From the NCBI RefSeq assembly GCF_016807805.1, contig NZ_CP063362.1, forward strand, positions 310,001 through 374,000: a DNA stretch of 64,000 nt. Reading direction: 5' to 3'. The position numbers and the translations under genes are program-made. Shown in pieces: positions 1-8,144 of this stretch. Positions within the stretch are counted from its first letter, which is position 1. Every line of letters begins with the position of its first letter. This DNA is from Xanthobacter dioxanivorans. GTDB lineage: Bacteria > Pseudomonadota > Alphaproteobacteria > Rhizobiales > Xanthobacteraceae. The notes under the pieces are model-generated. The model did no database searches. It saw nothing but the letters and a program-made list of their open reading frames with translations, and was not told the origin of the DNA.

Positions 1-84
1 CTCGGCGATCCGGCAGCGAGCACTGCCGACGCCGCCCAGCGGGCGCACACCAAGGATCGCAAGCTCCTGGGAGCGTACCGATGA
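1..84 (+). CDS. 3' end of an unidentified ICE gene (partial)
   Basis: Frame 1 is open from the window edge to a TGA at 82-84 and encodes 27 residues ending HTKDRKLLGAYR. The stop overlaps an ATG at 81 that opens only a 14-codon frame. Upstream of the relaxase in related elements one usually finds a lytic transglycosylase or a TraF-type signal peptidase, but this tail is too short to assign. The 5' part lies outside the window. Confidence 0.35.
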   Translation, partial: LGDPAASTADAAQRAHTKDRKLLGAYR

Positions 85-639
85 GCAACTTGCTGACACG
101 AGACATGCAGCGCGCCCGCAACTGACGGACGTCATTCTGAACACGGAGATCCGCCCTCGGCGGATGAGGACCGATGCAGACCAGGACCGACGGAACGCAC
201 GTTATCTTGCCTGCGGCCGTGCCGATCGGAAGACGGCCGGACCGCGCTCGATTGCCTGTGACGATGCTCCGTCAATCCGATGGAAAAGTGCGCCGCGACG
301 GTTCGAGCGCTGCCGACGTGCAGCCGGAACACCCCGTCGCAGAGCGCGGAGGAGTGCAAGGCGCATCGGAACTTGAAGCCCGCGAGCGGAGGCGTGCCGT
401 GGCGAACAGCATAGTATATTCTCGCATCAGGAAGGATGAGCGACGATGTCCGCAAGAGCAGTGGAAATACGACCGATTAGGAGGGCGAGATAAAAGGGCG
501 CAGGGTGCGCTGCGGTTGGGCGGTTGTTTCTATTGGGAAATTCGCGACCAAACACACATTGCGGCGTTGATCGGCAATGTGTGTCGAACACTCAAGTCGC
601 TGCCACCGCAGAACTTCTCGCACCTTGCGGGGTCGCGCC
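85..639. other. Non-coding region before the relaxase; candidate oriT segment
   Basis: About 550 bases with open frames on both strands but none with a convincing start, ribosome-binding site or protein-like composition. Its main structure is the inverted repeat at 552-584. In conjugative elements the oriT often lies just upstream of the relaxase gene, so this is the natural place for it here. That assignment is inference. Confidence 0.4.
552..584. promoter_or_regulatory. Perfect 11-bp inverted repeat, candidate oriT/relaxase site
   Basis: ACACACATTGC (552-562) is exactly mirrored by GCAATGTGTGT (574-584) around an 11-base spacer. It ends 55 bp before the relaxase start codon. Inverted repeats next to the nic site are typical of oriT. 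An operator for relaxase transcription is the alternative, and no nic consensus is recognisable by eye. Confidence 0.4.
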
Positions 640-2379
640 ATGGCCGATGAGCGCGAGTTCCGTGTCCGGCCCGGCCGCATCCGCTCGACCCGAGCGCAGC
701 GAGCCCGCCCCTTCATCGCCCAGGCCCTCGCGGCGGCCCAGAAGGCCGGTGGGCAAATCTCCCGATCCGGCCGGATCTCATCGGGCAGCCGCTCGCACTT
801 CGGCCGAGGCCGGACGGCGAGCATCGTCGCCAACGGCCTGCTCACCGGGCGCTCGCGTATCGTCGTGATCAAGACCCGTGTGGTCCGGCATACGGCGCGG
901 GCAGTGCCGCTCTCGGCTCACCTCAGTTATCTGCGCCGGGAAGGCGTGACCCGGGACGGGGAGAAGGCCCGCCTGTTCGGGCCGAGCGCCGAGGAGGGGG
1001 ACGGCCGCGCCTTCGCCGAGCGGTGCGCCGACGACAGGCACCATTTCCGCTTCATCGTCTCGCCCGAGGATGCAGCGGACATGGCCGACCTCAGGTCCTT
1101 CGCCCGCGACCTCGCGGGGCAAATGGAGAAGGACCTCGGCACGAAGCTGGATTGGATCGGCGTCGACCATTGGAACACGGACAATCCCCACCTGCACATT
1201 CTGGTGCGGGGCCGGACCGATGACGGCCAGGACCTCGTCATCTCCCGCGACTACATCAAGGAGGGCATGCGCGCCCGCGCGCAGGATTTGGTCACGCAGG
1301 AGCTTGGCCCGCGCGCCGACCTCGACATCCACCGCGCCGCCGAGCGACAGGTGGAGGCGGAGAGGTGGACGCAGCTCGACCGCCAACTGGTCCGGGACCA
1401 GCGCGAGACCGGCGTGATCGACGTGGCGCGCGATCGCGATGGTGGGCCGGACGCCTTCCTGCCGATGAAGGTCGCGCGGTTGCGCAAGCTTGAAGCCCTC
1501 GGCCTCGCTGACGAGATCGGCCCCGGCCAGTGGGTGATCGACGAGAAGGCCGAGGCGACGCTGCGCGCGTTGGGCGAGCGCGGCGATATCATCAAGCGGA
1601 TGCACCGGGCGCTCACCACCCAGGGCATCGAGCGCGGCATGGCAAGTTATGTGCTCGCGGGCGAGAGCCTCGATGCTCCCATCATCGGCCGTCTCGTCGA
1701 TCGTGGTCTCGATGATGAGTTGAAGGGCACAGCCTATGCCGTGGTGGATGGCGTCGACGGGCGCACTCACCACATCCGGCTGCCCGACCTCGATGCGGCC
1801 GGCGACGGTGCTCTCGGCTCTATCGTCGAACTCCGGAGGTTTGAGGATGTGCGTGGCCAGCCCCGTGTTGCCCTCGCGGTCCGCTCTGATCTCGACATCG
1901 ACCGGCAGGTCACGGCATCGGGCGGCACCTGGCTCGACCGGCAGGCGCTCAGCCGCGCGCCCGCATCGCTCTCCGAAGGCGGCTTCGGCGCCGAGGTGCG
2001 TGAAGCCTTGGAGCGCCGCGCCGATCATCTAATTCGGGAGGGGCTCGCGGAGCGTCACGGCCAGCGTGTCACCTTCACCCGGGACCTGATCGAGACCTTG
2101 CGCCTGCGGGAGGTGGAGGCACTGGGCGAGAAGCTCTCAGCCGAGAGCGGGCAGCCGTTCAACCGATCAGGCGCGGGAGACTATGTTGCGGGCACCTATC
2201 GCCAGCGCTTCGTGCTCGCCTCCAGCCGCTTCGCGATGCTCGACGACGGCCTCGGCTTTCAGCTCGTGCCGTGGACACCCTCGCTGGAGAAGCAACTCGG
2301 CAAGCACGTCTCCGGTGTCGCCCGTGCCGATGGCGGCATCGACTGGTCCTTCGGCCGCAAGCGCGGCCTTGGCCTCTGA
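640..2379 (+). CDS. rlxS: VirD2-like relaxase, DUF3363 family (RlxS type)
   Basis: A 579-aa DNA relaxase that should nick oriT and pilot the transferred strand. The N-terminus is basic. A candidate catalytic tyrosine is Y97 in HLSYLRRE. The metal-binding histidine motif is DHWNTDNPHLHILV (H177, H184, H186), preceded by HHFRFIVSPED around residue 134. The C-terminal half corresponds to the DUF3363 region of Tn4371-type relaxases. The ATG at 640 is preferred over the in-frame start at 577 because the extra 21 residues look non-coding and GGGG precedes 640. traG follows 24 bp downstream, the normal order. Family assignment is firm; the tyrosine is inferred. Confidence 0.88.
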   Translation: MADEREFRVRPGRIRSTRAQRARPFIAQALAAAQKAGGQISRSGRISSGSRSHFGRGRTASIVANGLLTGRSRIVVIKTRVVRHTARAVPLSAHLSYLRREGVTRDGEKARLFGPSAEEGDGRAFAERCADDRHHFRFIVSPEDAADMADLRSFARDLAGQMEKDLGTKLDWIGVDHWNTDNPHLHILVRGRTDDGQDLVISRDYIKEGMRARAQDLVTQELGPRADLDIHRAAERQVEAERWTQLDRQLVRDQRETGVIDVARDRDGGPDAFLPMKVARLRKLEALGLADEIGPGQWVIDEKAEATLRALGERGDIIKRMHRALTTQGIERGMASYVLAGESLDAPIIGRLVDRGLDDELKGTAYAVVDGVDGRTHHIRLPDLDAAGDGALGSIVELRRFEDVRGQPRVALAVRSDLDIDRQVTASGGTWLDRQALSRAPASLSEGGFGAEVREALERRADHLIREGLAERHGQRVTFTRDLIETLRLREVEALGEKLSAESGQPFNRSGAGDYVAGTYRQRFVLASSRFAMLDDGLGFQLVPWTPSLEKQLGKHVSGVARADGGIDWSFGRKRGLGL

Positions 2380-2403
2380 CACCGCACATCACCGGAGCGC
2401 CGC

Positions 2404-4383
2404 ATGTCCGCGACCAAAATTCTCTGGGGCCAGATCCTCCTCGTCTTCGCCATCGTGCTCGTCACCACCTGGGGCGCTACTCAGTTCGTGGCATGGCGGC
2501 TCGGCTTCCAGGACCAGCTCGGCCCGCCCTGGTTCCTGCTGGGACCCTGGCCGGTCTATCCCCCGCCGGCCTTCTTCTGGTGGTGGTATTTCTACGACGC
2601 CTATGCGCCGGTCATCTTCACCGAGGGGGCGATCATCGCCGCATCCGGCGGGTTCCTGTCCATCGCCGCCGCCATCGGCCTCTCGGTCTGGCGGGCGCGG
2701 GAAGCAAGGCGCGTCGAGACCTATGGCTCCGCCCGCTGGGCCGAGCCCGAGGAGATCCGCGCAGCCGGGCTGCTCGGTCCTGACGGCGTGGTGCTGGGGC
2801 GCAATGGCGGGGACTATCTGCGCCATGACGGGCCCGAGCACGTCCTGTGCTTCGCGCCCACCCGATCCGGTAAAGGCGTGGGCCTCGTCGTCCCCTCGCT
2901 GCTGACTTGGCCGGGCTCTGCCATCGTCCATGACATCAAGGGCGAGAACTGGCAGCTCACCGCCGGCTTCCGGGCCCGGCACGGGCGTGTGCTCCTGTTC
3001 GACCCCACCAACGTGCGCTCGTCAGCCTACAATCCCCTGCTGGAGGTCCGCCGCGGAGAATGGGAGGTCCGCGACGTCCAGAACATCGCCGACATCCTGG
3101 TGGATCCCGAGGGCTCGCTGGAAAAGCGCAACCACTGGGAGAAGACCAGCCACGCCCTCCTCGTGGGCGCCATCCTCCATGTGCTCTATGCCGAGCGGGA
3201 CAAGACCCTGGCCGGTGTCGCGGCCTTCCTCTCTGATCCCCGGCGGCCCATCGAGACGACCCTCGCCGCCATGATGACGACGGCTCACCTCGGAGAGACG
3301 GGTCCTCATCCCGTAATCGCCAGCGCCGCCCGCGAGCTCCTCAACAAATCCGAGAACGAACGGTCCGGCGTGCTTTCCACCGCCATGTCCTTCCTCGGGC
3401 TCTACCGAGATCCCGTGGTGGCCGAGGTGACCCGGTGCTGCGACTGGCGCATCACCGACTTGGTGACGGGTACCCGCCCGACCAGCCTCTACCTCGTCGT
3501 GCCGCCCTCGGACATCAACCGGACTAAGCCGCTCATCCGGCTGATCCTCAACCAGGTAGGGCGTCGCCTCACCGAGGACCTGCAGGCGAAGGCCGGCCGG
3601 CATCGGCTTCTCCTCATGCTGGACGAGTTCCCGGCGCTCGGGCGGCTCGACTTCTTCGAGAGCGCCCTCGCCTTCATGGCGGGCTATGGGCTCAAGAGCT
3701 TCCTGATCGCCCAGTCCCTGAACCAGATCGAGAAGGCATACGGGCCGAACAACTCCATCCTCGACAACTGCCATGTGCGGGTGAGCTTCGCCACCAATGA
3801 CGAACGCACCGCCAAGCGCGTGTCCGATGCCCTCGGCACCGCCACCGAGATGAAGGCCATGAAGAACTATGCCGGCCACCGGCTCTCCCCCTGGCTCGGC
3901 CATCTCATGGTCTCGCGCTCGGAGACGGCCCGTCCGCTCCTCACGCCGGGCGAGGTGATGCAGCTTCCGCCTGCGGACGAGATCGTCATGGTCGCTGGCA
4001 CACCGCCGATCCGGGCAAAGAAGGCCCGCTACTACGAGGATGAGCGGTTCAGGGAACGCGTGATGCACCCGCCGGAGCTTCTAGCCCCGCGCGATCGCCA
4101 GCCCGACGACTGGACAGTGCTCCCGTTGCCGGTGCCGTCACAGCTCAGTCTGCTGGTCGAGGAGACCGATGATGAGGACACCACGGGTTCGGAGCAGCGG
4201 CGCCAACCGGAGCTGGCGCGGGTGGAGACCCTGGAGGCGCCTGCGCAACCCCGCAACGAGTTCGAGATCGATCCGGTCGATGAGACGGACGACGACGTGG
4301 CCCGGACCAGTCGCATGACCCGTCTCATGCAGGGCGTCGCGCGTCAGGTCTCACTCGATCCCAACGACGGCTTGGAGCTGTGA
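2404..4383 (+). CDS. traG: TraG/VirD4 conjugative coupling ATPase
   Basis: A 659-aa inner-membrane ATPase that links the relaxosome to the mating-pair channel. Hydrophobic helices lie near residues 6-30 and 67-95. The Walker A motif is APTRSGKG at about 151-158, and LLLMLDEFPALG is the Walker B region. The length is normal for TraG of Tn4371-like elements. The acidic C-terminal tail (EETDDEDTTG) resembles relaxosome-contact tails. Its TGA overlaps a GTG of the next frame, indicating translational coupling. In intact elements trbB follows within a few hundred bases; here about 9 kb of cargo separates them. Confidence 0.93.
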   Translation: MSATKILWGQILLVFAIVLVTTWGATQFVAWRLGFQDQLGPPWFLLGPWPVYPPPAFFWWWYFYDAYAPVIFTEGAIIAASGGFLSIAAAIGLSVWRAREARRVETYGSARWAEPEEIRAAGLLGPDGVVLGRNGGDYLRHDGPEHVLCFAPTRSGKGVGLVVPSLLTWPGSAIVHDIKGENWQLTAGFRARHGRVLLFDPTNVRSSAYNPLLEVRRGEWEVRDVQNIADILVDPEGSLEKRNHWEKTSHALLVGAILHVLYAERDKTLAGVAAFLSDPRRPIETTLAAMMTTAHLGETGPHPVIASAARELLNKSENERSGVLSTAMSFLGLYRDPVVAEVTRCCDWRITDLVTGTRPTSLYLVVPPSDINRTKPLIRLILNQVGRRLTEDLQAKAGRHRLLLMLDEFPALGRLDFFESALAFMAGYGLKSFLIAQSLNQIEKAYGPNNSILDNCHVRVSFATNDERTAKRVSDALGTATEMKAMKNYAGHRLSPWLGHLMVSRSETARPLLTPGEVMQLPPADEIVMVAGTPPIRAKKARYYEDERFRERVMHPPELLAPRDRQPDDWTVLPLPVPSQLSLLVEETDDEDTTGSEQRRQPELARVETLEAPAQPRNEFEIDPVDETDDDVARTSRMTRLMQGVARQVSLDPNDGLEL

Positions 4384-4388
4384 CGGCG

Positions 4389-4817
4389 ATGGCCCCACGC
4401 AAGAAGAAGGCGCAGATCTCGGTCTATCTGGATCCGACGACGATGGGGCTTCTAGCCGATTATGCCGCGCGGAGGGATCAACCTCAGTCCTTGATCGCGG
4501 AGGCTGCCATTGCGTCCTTCCTTTCTCCAGACGCTGCCGAGCAACGGGAAGCTACCATCGCCAAGCGGCTCGATCAGCTGGACCGACGGATGACCCGGCT
4601 GGAGCGCGATCTCAGCATCTCGGTCGAGACGCTGGCCGTGTTCGTGAGGTTTTGGTTGGCCACCACGCCAGCTTTGCCGGAACCAGCCGCGCAGGCAGCA
4701 CGTGCAAAGGCAGCGGAGCGCTATGAGGCGTTCGTCGCGGCGCTGGGGCGGCGGCTCGCGAAGGGGCCGTGGCTGGCGCAGGAGATCGCCGAGGACGGCG
4801 ATGCTGCCAAAGCCTGA
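4389..4817 (+). CDS. CopG-like ribbon-helix-helix protein
   Basis: 142 aa. The N-terminus reads KKKAQISVYLDPTTMGLLADYAARR, a short beta strand followed by helices as in ribbon-helix-helix DNA-binding proteins. A basic helical segment and a hydrophobic C-terminal half follow. A protein of this kind normally sits between traG and trbB in these elements and may regulate transfer genes. A GTG at 4380 overlaps the traG stop. GGAG at 4374-4377 is better spaced for the ATG at 4389, which I chose. It is the last transfer gene before the cargo. Confidence 0.75.
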   Translation: MAPRKKKAQISVYLDPTTMGLLADYAARRDQPQSLIAEAAIASFLSPDAAEQREATIAKRLDQLDRRMTRLERDLSISVETLAVFVRFWLATTPALPEPAAQAARAKAAERYEAFVAALGRRLAKGPWLAQEIAEDGDAAKA

Positions 4818-4886
4818 GAAAGGGGCTCTCGCGCCAATTTCGGACACGAGGCCCGTGCCAGGAAGCCGACTTTCGCACCACGGCGG

Positions 4887-5798
4887 TCAAGCAGAACCAG
4901 GGTTCTGGGCGATCTCCCGCACGAAGTCGAGAAACGCTCGGACCTTTGCCGGCGGGAGCTGGCGCGAGGGGTGGTAAGCGTAGAGCGGATAAAGCTCCTC
5001 CGACCACTCCGGTAGTAACTGCACGAGGTCACCCGCTGACAGAAAGGGCGCGAGGCCCACGGCGAGGCTCTGGAAAATCCCCAGGCCCGCCAGGCAGGCG
5101 GAGACCGCGACCGATGGATCGTCCAGCACCAAACGGCTCGAGACCTTGACCTGGACGAGCTCGCCGTCGCGGTGGAACTCCCAGGGAAAGGGTAGGCCGG
5201 TCTGTGGATCGCGAAACAGCAGCCCCTCGTGATGGACAAGGTCATGCGGCGAGCGCGGCTCCCCGTGCCGCTCCAGATAGGTGGGTGCGGCCACCGTCAC
5301 CACACGGGTGTCCAACAGCTTACGGGTGATGAGGGATGACGCATCAGGCGGACCGAAACGCACCGCCACGTCGAAGCCCGCCATCATCTCCTCGCGGTAA
5401 TTGCTGGTGGAAAAATCCACAGACAGCAGCGGGTAGCGCTGCAGAAACTCCTGTAGACGCGAGGCGAGCACCATTCGTGCGAACCACGGGTCCACCGACA
5501 CGCGCAGCCGCCCACGCACCACAGCCGCTGCGCCGGCGGCCTCGGACGCGGCCTCCTCGAGGCCGGCGAGCAGCGGCATCACCTGCGCATGGAAGCGTCG
5601 CCCCTCTTCCGTCAGGCAGACCTCGCGCGGGTTGCGATCGAACAGCCGCACGCCCACCCGCGCCTCCAGCCGCGCGACAGCCCGGCTCACGCCAGAAGGC
5701 GTCAGGCCCAGCATCTCGGCGGCGCGCGCAAAATTGCCCGCTTCGGTGACGGCAGCCATCACGCCCACGCCCGTCAGTAGTCGCGTATCGAACACCAT
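4887..5798 (-). CDS. LysR-family transcriptional regulator (cargo)
   Basis: 303 aa with an N-terminal winged helix-turn-helix (GNFARAAEMLGLTPSGVSRAVARLE) and a LysR substrate-binding domain. It is convergent with the copG-like gene and divergent from the NmrA-like/aldo-keto reductase pair, the usual layout for a LysR protein controlling its neighbour. The ATG at 5798 follows GGAG by about 10 bases; an in-frame GTG lies at 5807. The inducer is unknown. This is the first cargo gene interrupting the transfer region. Confidence 0.87.
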   Translation of the reverse strand: MVFDTRLLTGVGVMAAVTEAGNFARAAEMLGLTPSGVSRAVARLEARVGVRLFDRNPREVCLTEEGRRFHAQVMPLLAGLEEAASEAAGAAAVVRGRLRVSVDPWFARMVLASRLQEFLQRYPLLSVDFSTSNYREEMMAGFDVAVRFGPPDASSLITRKLLDTRVVTVAAPTYLERHGEPRSPHDLVHHEGLLFRDPQTGLPFPWEFHRDGELVQVKVSSRLVLDDPSVAVSACLAGLGIFQSLAVGLAPFLSAGDLVQLLPEWSEELYPLYAYHPSRQLPPAKVRAFLDFVREIAQNPGSA

Positions 5799-5976
5799 GC
5801 CCCGCACGCTCCGCTTCCTGCACCGAAGTGATTTTTAGTCAATATAGCACTGATACTAATGCGCAGGAATCACGCCACGGCACCACATACAACCATCTCC
5901 ATAACGGAACGCGCGGCGGAATGAGGCGCTGCTCGCCTGAGCCCGAGCGATCCCATAAGTTTCACGGAGAACCACC
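5799..5976. promoter_or_regulatory. Divergent promoter region, LysR / NmrA-like operon
   Basis: This 178-base divergent intergenic region contains an AT-rich patch at about 5829-5862 in otherwise GC-rich DNA, with imperfect dyads of the T-N11-A kind bound by LysR regulators. A Shine-Dalgarno GGAG precedes the ATG at 5977. Promoter hexamers cannot be assigned with confidence. Confidence 0.4.
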
Positions 5977-6846
5977 ATGTATGCCATCACCGGAATCACC
6001 GGCAAGGTCGGCGGCGCGCTGGCGCGCAGCCTGCTCGCCGATCATCTGCCCGTTCGCGCCGTGCTGCGCGACGTGGCCAAGGCGGCCGAGTGGCGCGCCA
6101 GAGGGTGCGAGGCCGCCATCGCCGAGATGGACGATGCGGCAAGCCTTGCCGCCGCCTTCACGGACGCCGAGGGCGTCTTCATCCTGCCGCCGTCGGAATT
6201 CGACCCGGAGCCCGGCTTCCCTGAAGCCCGCCGCGTCATCGACGCCGTGACGGAGGCGCTCATCCTGGCCCGCCCGGCCAAGGTCGTGTGCCTGTCCACC
6301 ATCGGCGCCGACGCGCCCCATGAAAACCTGCTCACCCAGCGCACACTGCTGGAAAAGGCGGTGGGGGGCCTCGGCCTGCCGGTCACCTTCCTGCGGCCGG
6401 GCTGGTTCATGGAGAATGCGCAATGGGATGTTCCTGCGGCCCGCGACGAAGGTGTGCTGCGCAGCTTCCTGCAGCCCGCCGACAAGCCGTTCCCCATGAT
6501 CGCGACGCAGGATGTCGGCTGCACTGCCGCCGCGCTGCTGCGCGAAGACTGGAGCGGAACGCGGATCGTCGAGCTGGAAGGTCCCGCCCGCGTTTCGCCG
6601 AACGACATCGCCCGCGCCTTTGCCGCCGCGCTGGGGCACCCGGTGTCGATGGAGATCGTGCTGCGCGAGACCTGGAAGGACATTTTCCGGGCGCAGGGCG
6701 CGCGCAACCCGCAGCCGCGCATCCGCATGATCGACGGCTTCAACGAAGGCTGGATCGATTTTGCTAACGAGGGCCGCGCGGCGCGCAAGGGGACTACCAC
6801 AGTCGAGATCGTCATCGCCGACCTGGTGAAGGCCAGTGGCGGCTAG
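5977..6846 (+). CDS. NmrA-family NAD(P)-binding oxidoreductase
   Basis: 289 aa. It starts MYAITGITGKVGG, an N-terminal Rossmann strand with a TGITGKVG dinucleotide motif at residues 5-12, as in NmrA/QOR2-like atypical SDRs. The body fits the family (CLSTIGAD, FLRPGWFMENAQW). The likely role is NAD(P)H-dependent reduction of a quinone or electrophile, or redox sensing. A GGAG precedes the ATG. The next reductase follows closely and is probably co-transcribed under the divergent LysR. Confidence 0.85.
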   Translation: MYAITGITGKVGGALARSLLADHLPVRAVLRDVAKAAEWRARGCEAAIAEMDDAASLAAAFTDAEGVFILPPSEFDPEPGFPEARRVIDAVTEALILARPAKVVCLSTIGADAPHENLLTQRTLLEKAVGGLGLPVTFLRPGWFMENAQWDVPAARDEGVLRSFLQPADKPFPMIATQDVGCTAAALLREDWSGTRIVELEGPARVSPNDIARAFAAALGHPVSMEIVLRETWKDIFRAQGARNPQPRIRMIDGFNEGWIDFANEGRAARKGTTTVEIVIADLVKASGG

Positions 6847-6893
6847 GCCGCGGCGTGAGCCGGCATCTCCATATGCCAGATAAGGAAAAGATC

Positions 6894-7721
6894 ATGGAAA
6901 CCGTCACTGCTCAAAGCGTCGCGATCCCGCGTCTCGGCTTCGGCACGTTCCGCATGCCCGGCGCCGATGCCCAGCCCGTCGTCGAAAGCGCGCTCGCGCT
7001 CGGCTACCGGCATATCGACACGGCGGCGATGTATGAGAACGAGGCCGCCGTCGGCGCCGCCATCGCGGCCTCCGGCGTGGCGCGCGACGAATTGTTCGTC
7101 ACCACCAAGGTCTGGCACGACCAGCTTGCGCCCGATGCGCTCCATCGCGCCTTCGACATTAGCCTGCGCAAGCTCGGCCTCGATCATGTGGACCTCTACA
7201 TGATCCACTGGCCTGCGCGGGACATGGACATGGCGGCGACGCTGGAGGCGCTGATGTCGCTGCGCGAGCGCGGCCTGACGCGGGCGATGGGCGTATGCAA
7301 TTTCAACCTGCCGATGCTTCGCCGCGCCCTGGAAGAAATCGACGCGCCGATCGCGAGCGTCCAGCTCGAGTATCACTCGTTCCTGTCGCAGGCGCCGATG
7401 CTTGCCTATCTGCGGGAGAAGGGTATTCCGCTGACCGCCTATGCGCCGCTCGCGCAGGGACGGGCGGCGAACGATCCGACGCTTGCCGCGCTCGGCGCCA
7501 AGCATGGTTGTAGCGCCGCGCAAATGGCCATCGCCTGGCTGCTGGACCAGCCGGGCATCGCGGTGATCCCCAAGGCCGCCCGTCCCGAGAGCCAGCGGGC
7601 CAATCTCGATGCGCTCGCGATCCGGCTCGACAACGAGGATCGCACCGCCATCGCCGCGCTCCCGAAGGACCAGCGCTTCGTGCGCCCGCCCTTCGCGCCG
7701 GATTGGGACGCGGCGGCGTAG
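6894..7721 (+). CDS. Aldo/keto reductase, 2,5-diketo-gluconate reductase type
   Basis: 275 aa, the normal length for a small AKR. The catalytic tetrad is complete: D42 and Y47 in HIDTAAMYEN, K72 in TTKVWH, H105 in MIHWPA. The NADPH-binding C-terminus has IPKAARPESQRANLDA. The ATG at 6894 has AAGGAAAAG before it and begins the conserved sequence; a GTG at 6855 would add a non-conserved leader. It forms a short operon with the NmrA-like gene. It is not closely related to the truncated AKR near 24,610. Confidence 0.88.
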   Translation: METVTAQSVAIPRLGFGTFRMPGADAQPVVESALALGYRHIDTAAMYENEAAVGAAIAASGVARDELFVTTKVWHDQLAPDALHRAFDISLRKLGLDHVDLYMIHWPARDMDMAATLEALMSLRERGLTRAMGVCNFNLPMLRRALEEIDAPIASVQLEYHSFLSQAPMLAYLREKGIPLTAYAPLAQGRAANDPTLAALGAKHGCSAAQMAIAWLLDQPGIAVIPKAARPESQRANLDALAIRLDNEDRTAIAALPKDQRFVRPPFAPDWDAAA

Positions 7722-7925
7722 GCAATCTATGGACGGGGTGCGCCACTTGCGGACGTTTGGTCGTTGCCGGGAAGCGGGCATTCGCGATTGCCCCCTCTTA
7801 ATGCGAGGCCGTGGTGCTGAGCGGGGGTAGGAACGGCTTGCCTACTGGTCTCTCTCCGGATAGCTGACCAGCGCTGCGTGTGAAGCGAATATGCGCGGAG
7901 TCGAGTTATCTGGAAGGATGCAGAC
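7722..7925. other. Intergenic boundary between two cargo segments
   Basis: No gene is seen. Composition shifts here from GC-rich to distinctly less GC-rich DNA, which continues to about 13,700. A short inverted repeat (CTGGTC/GACCAG) lies near 7840-7870. This is the likely left edge of the five-gene module and should contain its promoter. Confidence 0.35.
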
Positions 7926-8144
7926 GTGGCCGTCAGCCTTAAATTGCAAAAGATGCTTTGGCGGAGAATCGGTGGTCGCTACTATGAATGGCGAGCGCTC
8001 AGTGAAACCCTTTCACCCAGTATTCCGCTGCTCAGGATGGGAGGGCCTTCCAGAGCTGACGCGGCCATGGGACAACGATGGAGATTCAGAGCCTCAACCT
8101 CTGGGTTTGGCCTCAGGGTGATAGGCGGTTGCTTTGCTCGATGA
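7926..8144 (+). CDS. Small ORF coupled to the nuclease-like gene
   Basis: 72 aa starting at GTG 7926 with a good Shine-Dalgarno (AAGGA at 7914-7918, 7-base spacing). Its stop lies 8 bases inside the next gene, so the two would be translationally coupled. The N-terminus SLKLQKMLWRRIGGR recalls the opening of some HNH endonuclease proteins, but no Cys/His metal motif follows, so it may be a remnant. It is either a real small protein or the decayed 5' part of a larger gene. Confidence 0.4.
   Translation: MAVSLKLQKMLWRRIGGRYYEWRALSETLSPSIPLLRMGGPSRADAAMGQRWRFRASTSGFGLRVIGGCFAR

Noticed and set aside
174..650. A 158-codon plus-strand frame upstream of the relaxase
   Set aside because: Arg/Ala-rich low-information translation without a ribosome site. 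It spans the inverted repeat and overlaps the relaxase start, so it is more likely non-coding.
778..2028. A 416-codon minus-strand frame opposite the relaxase
   Set aside because: The plus strand carries the conserved histidine motif; the antisense frame is a codon-bias artefact.
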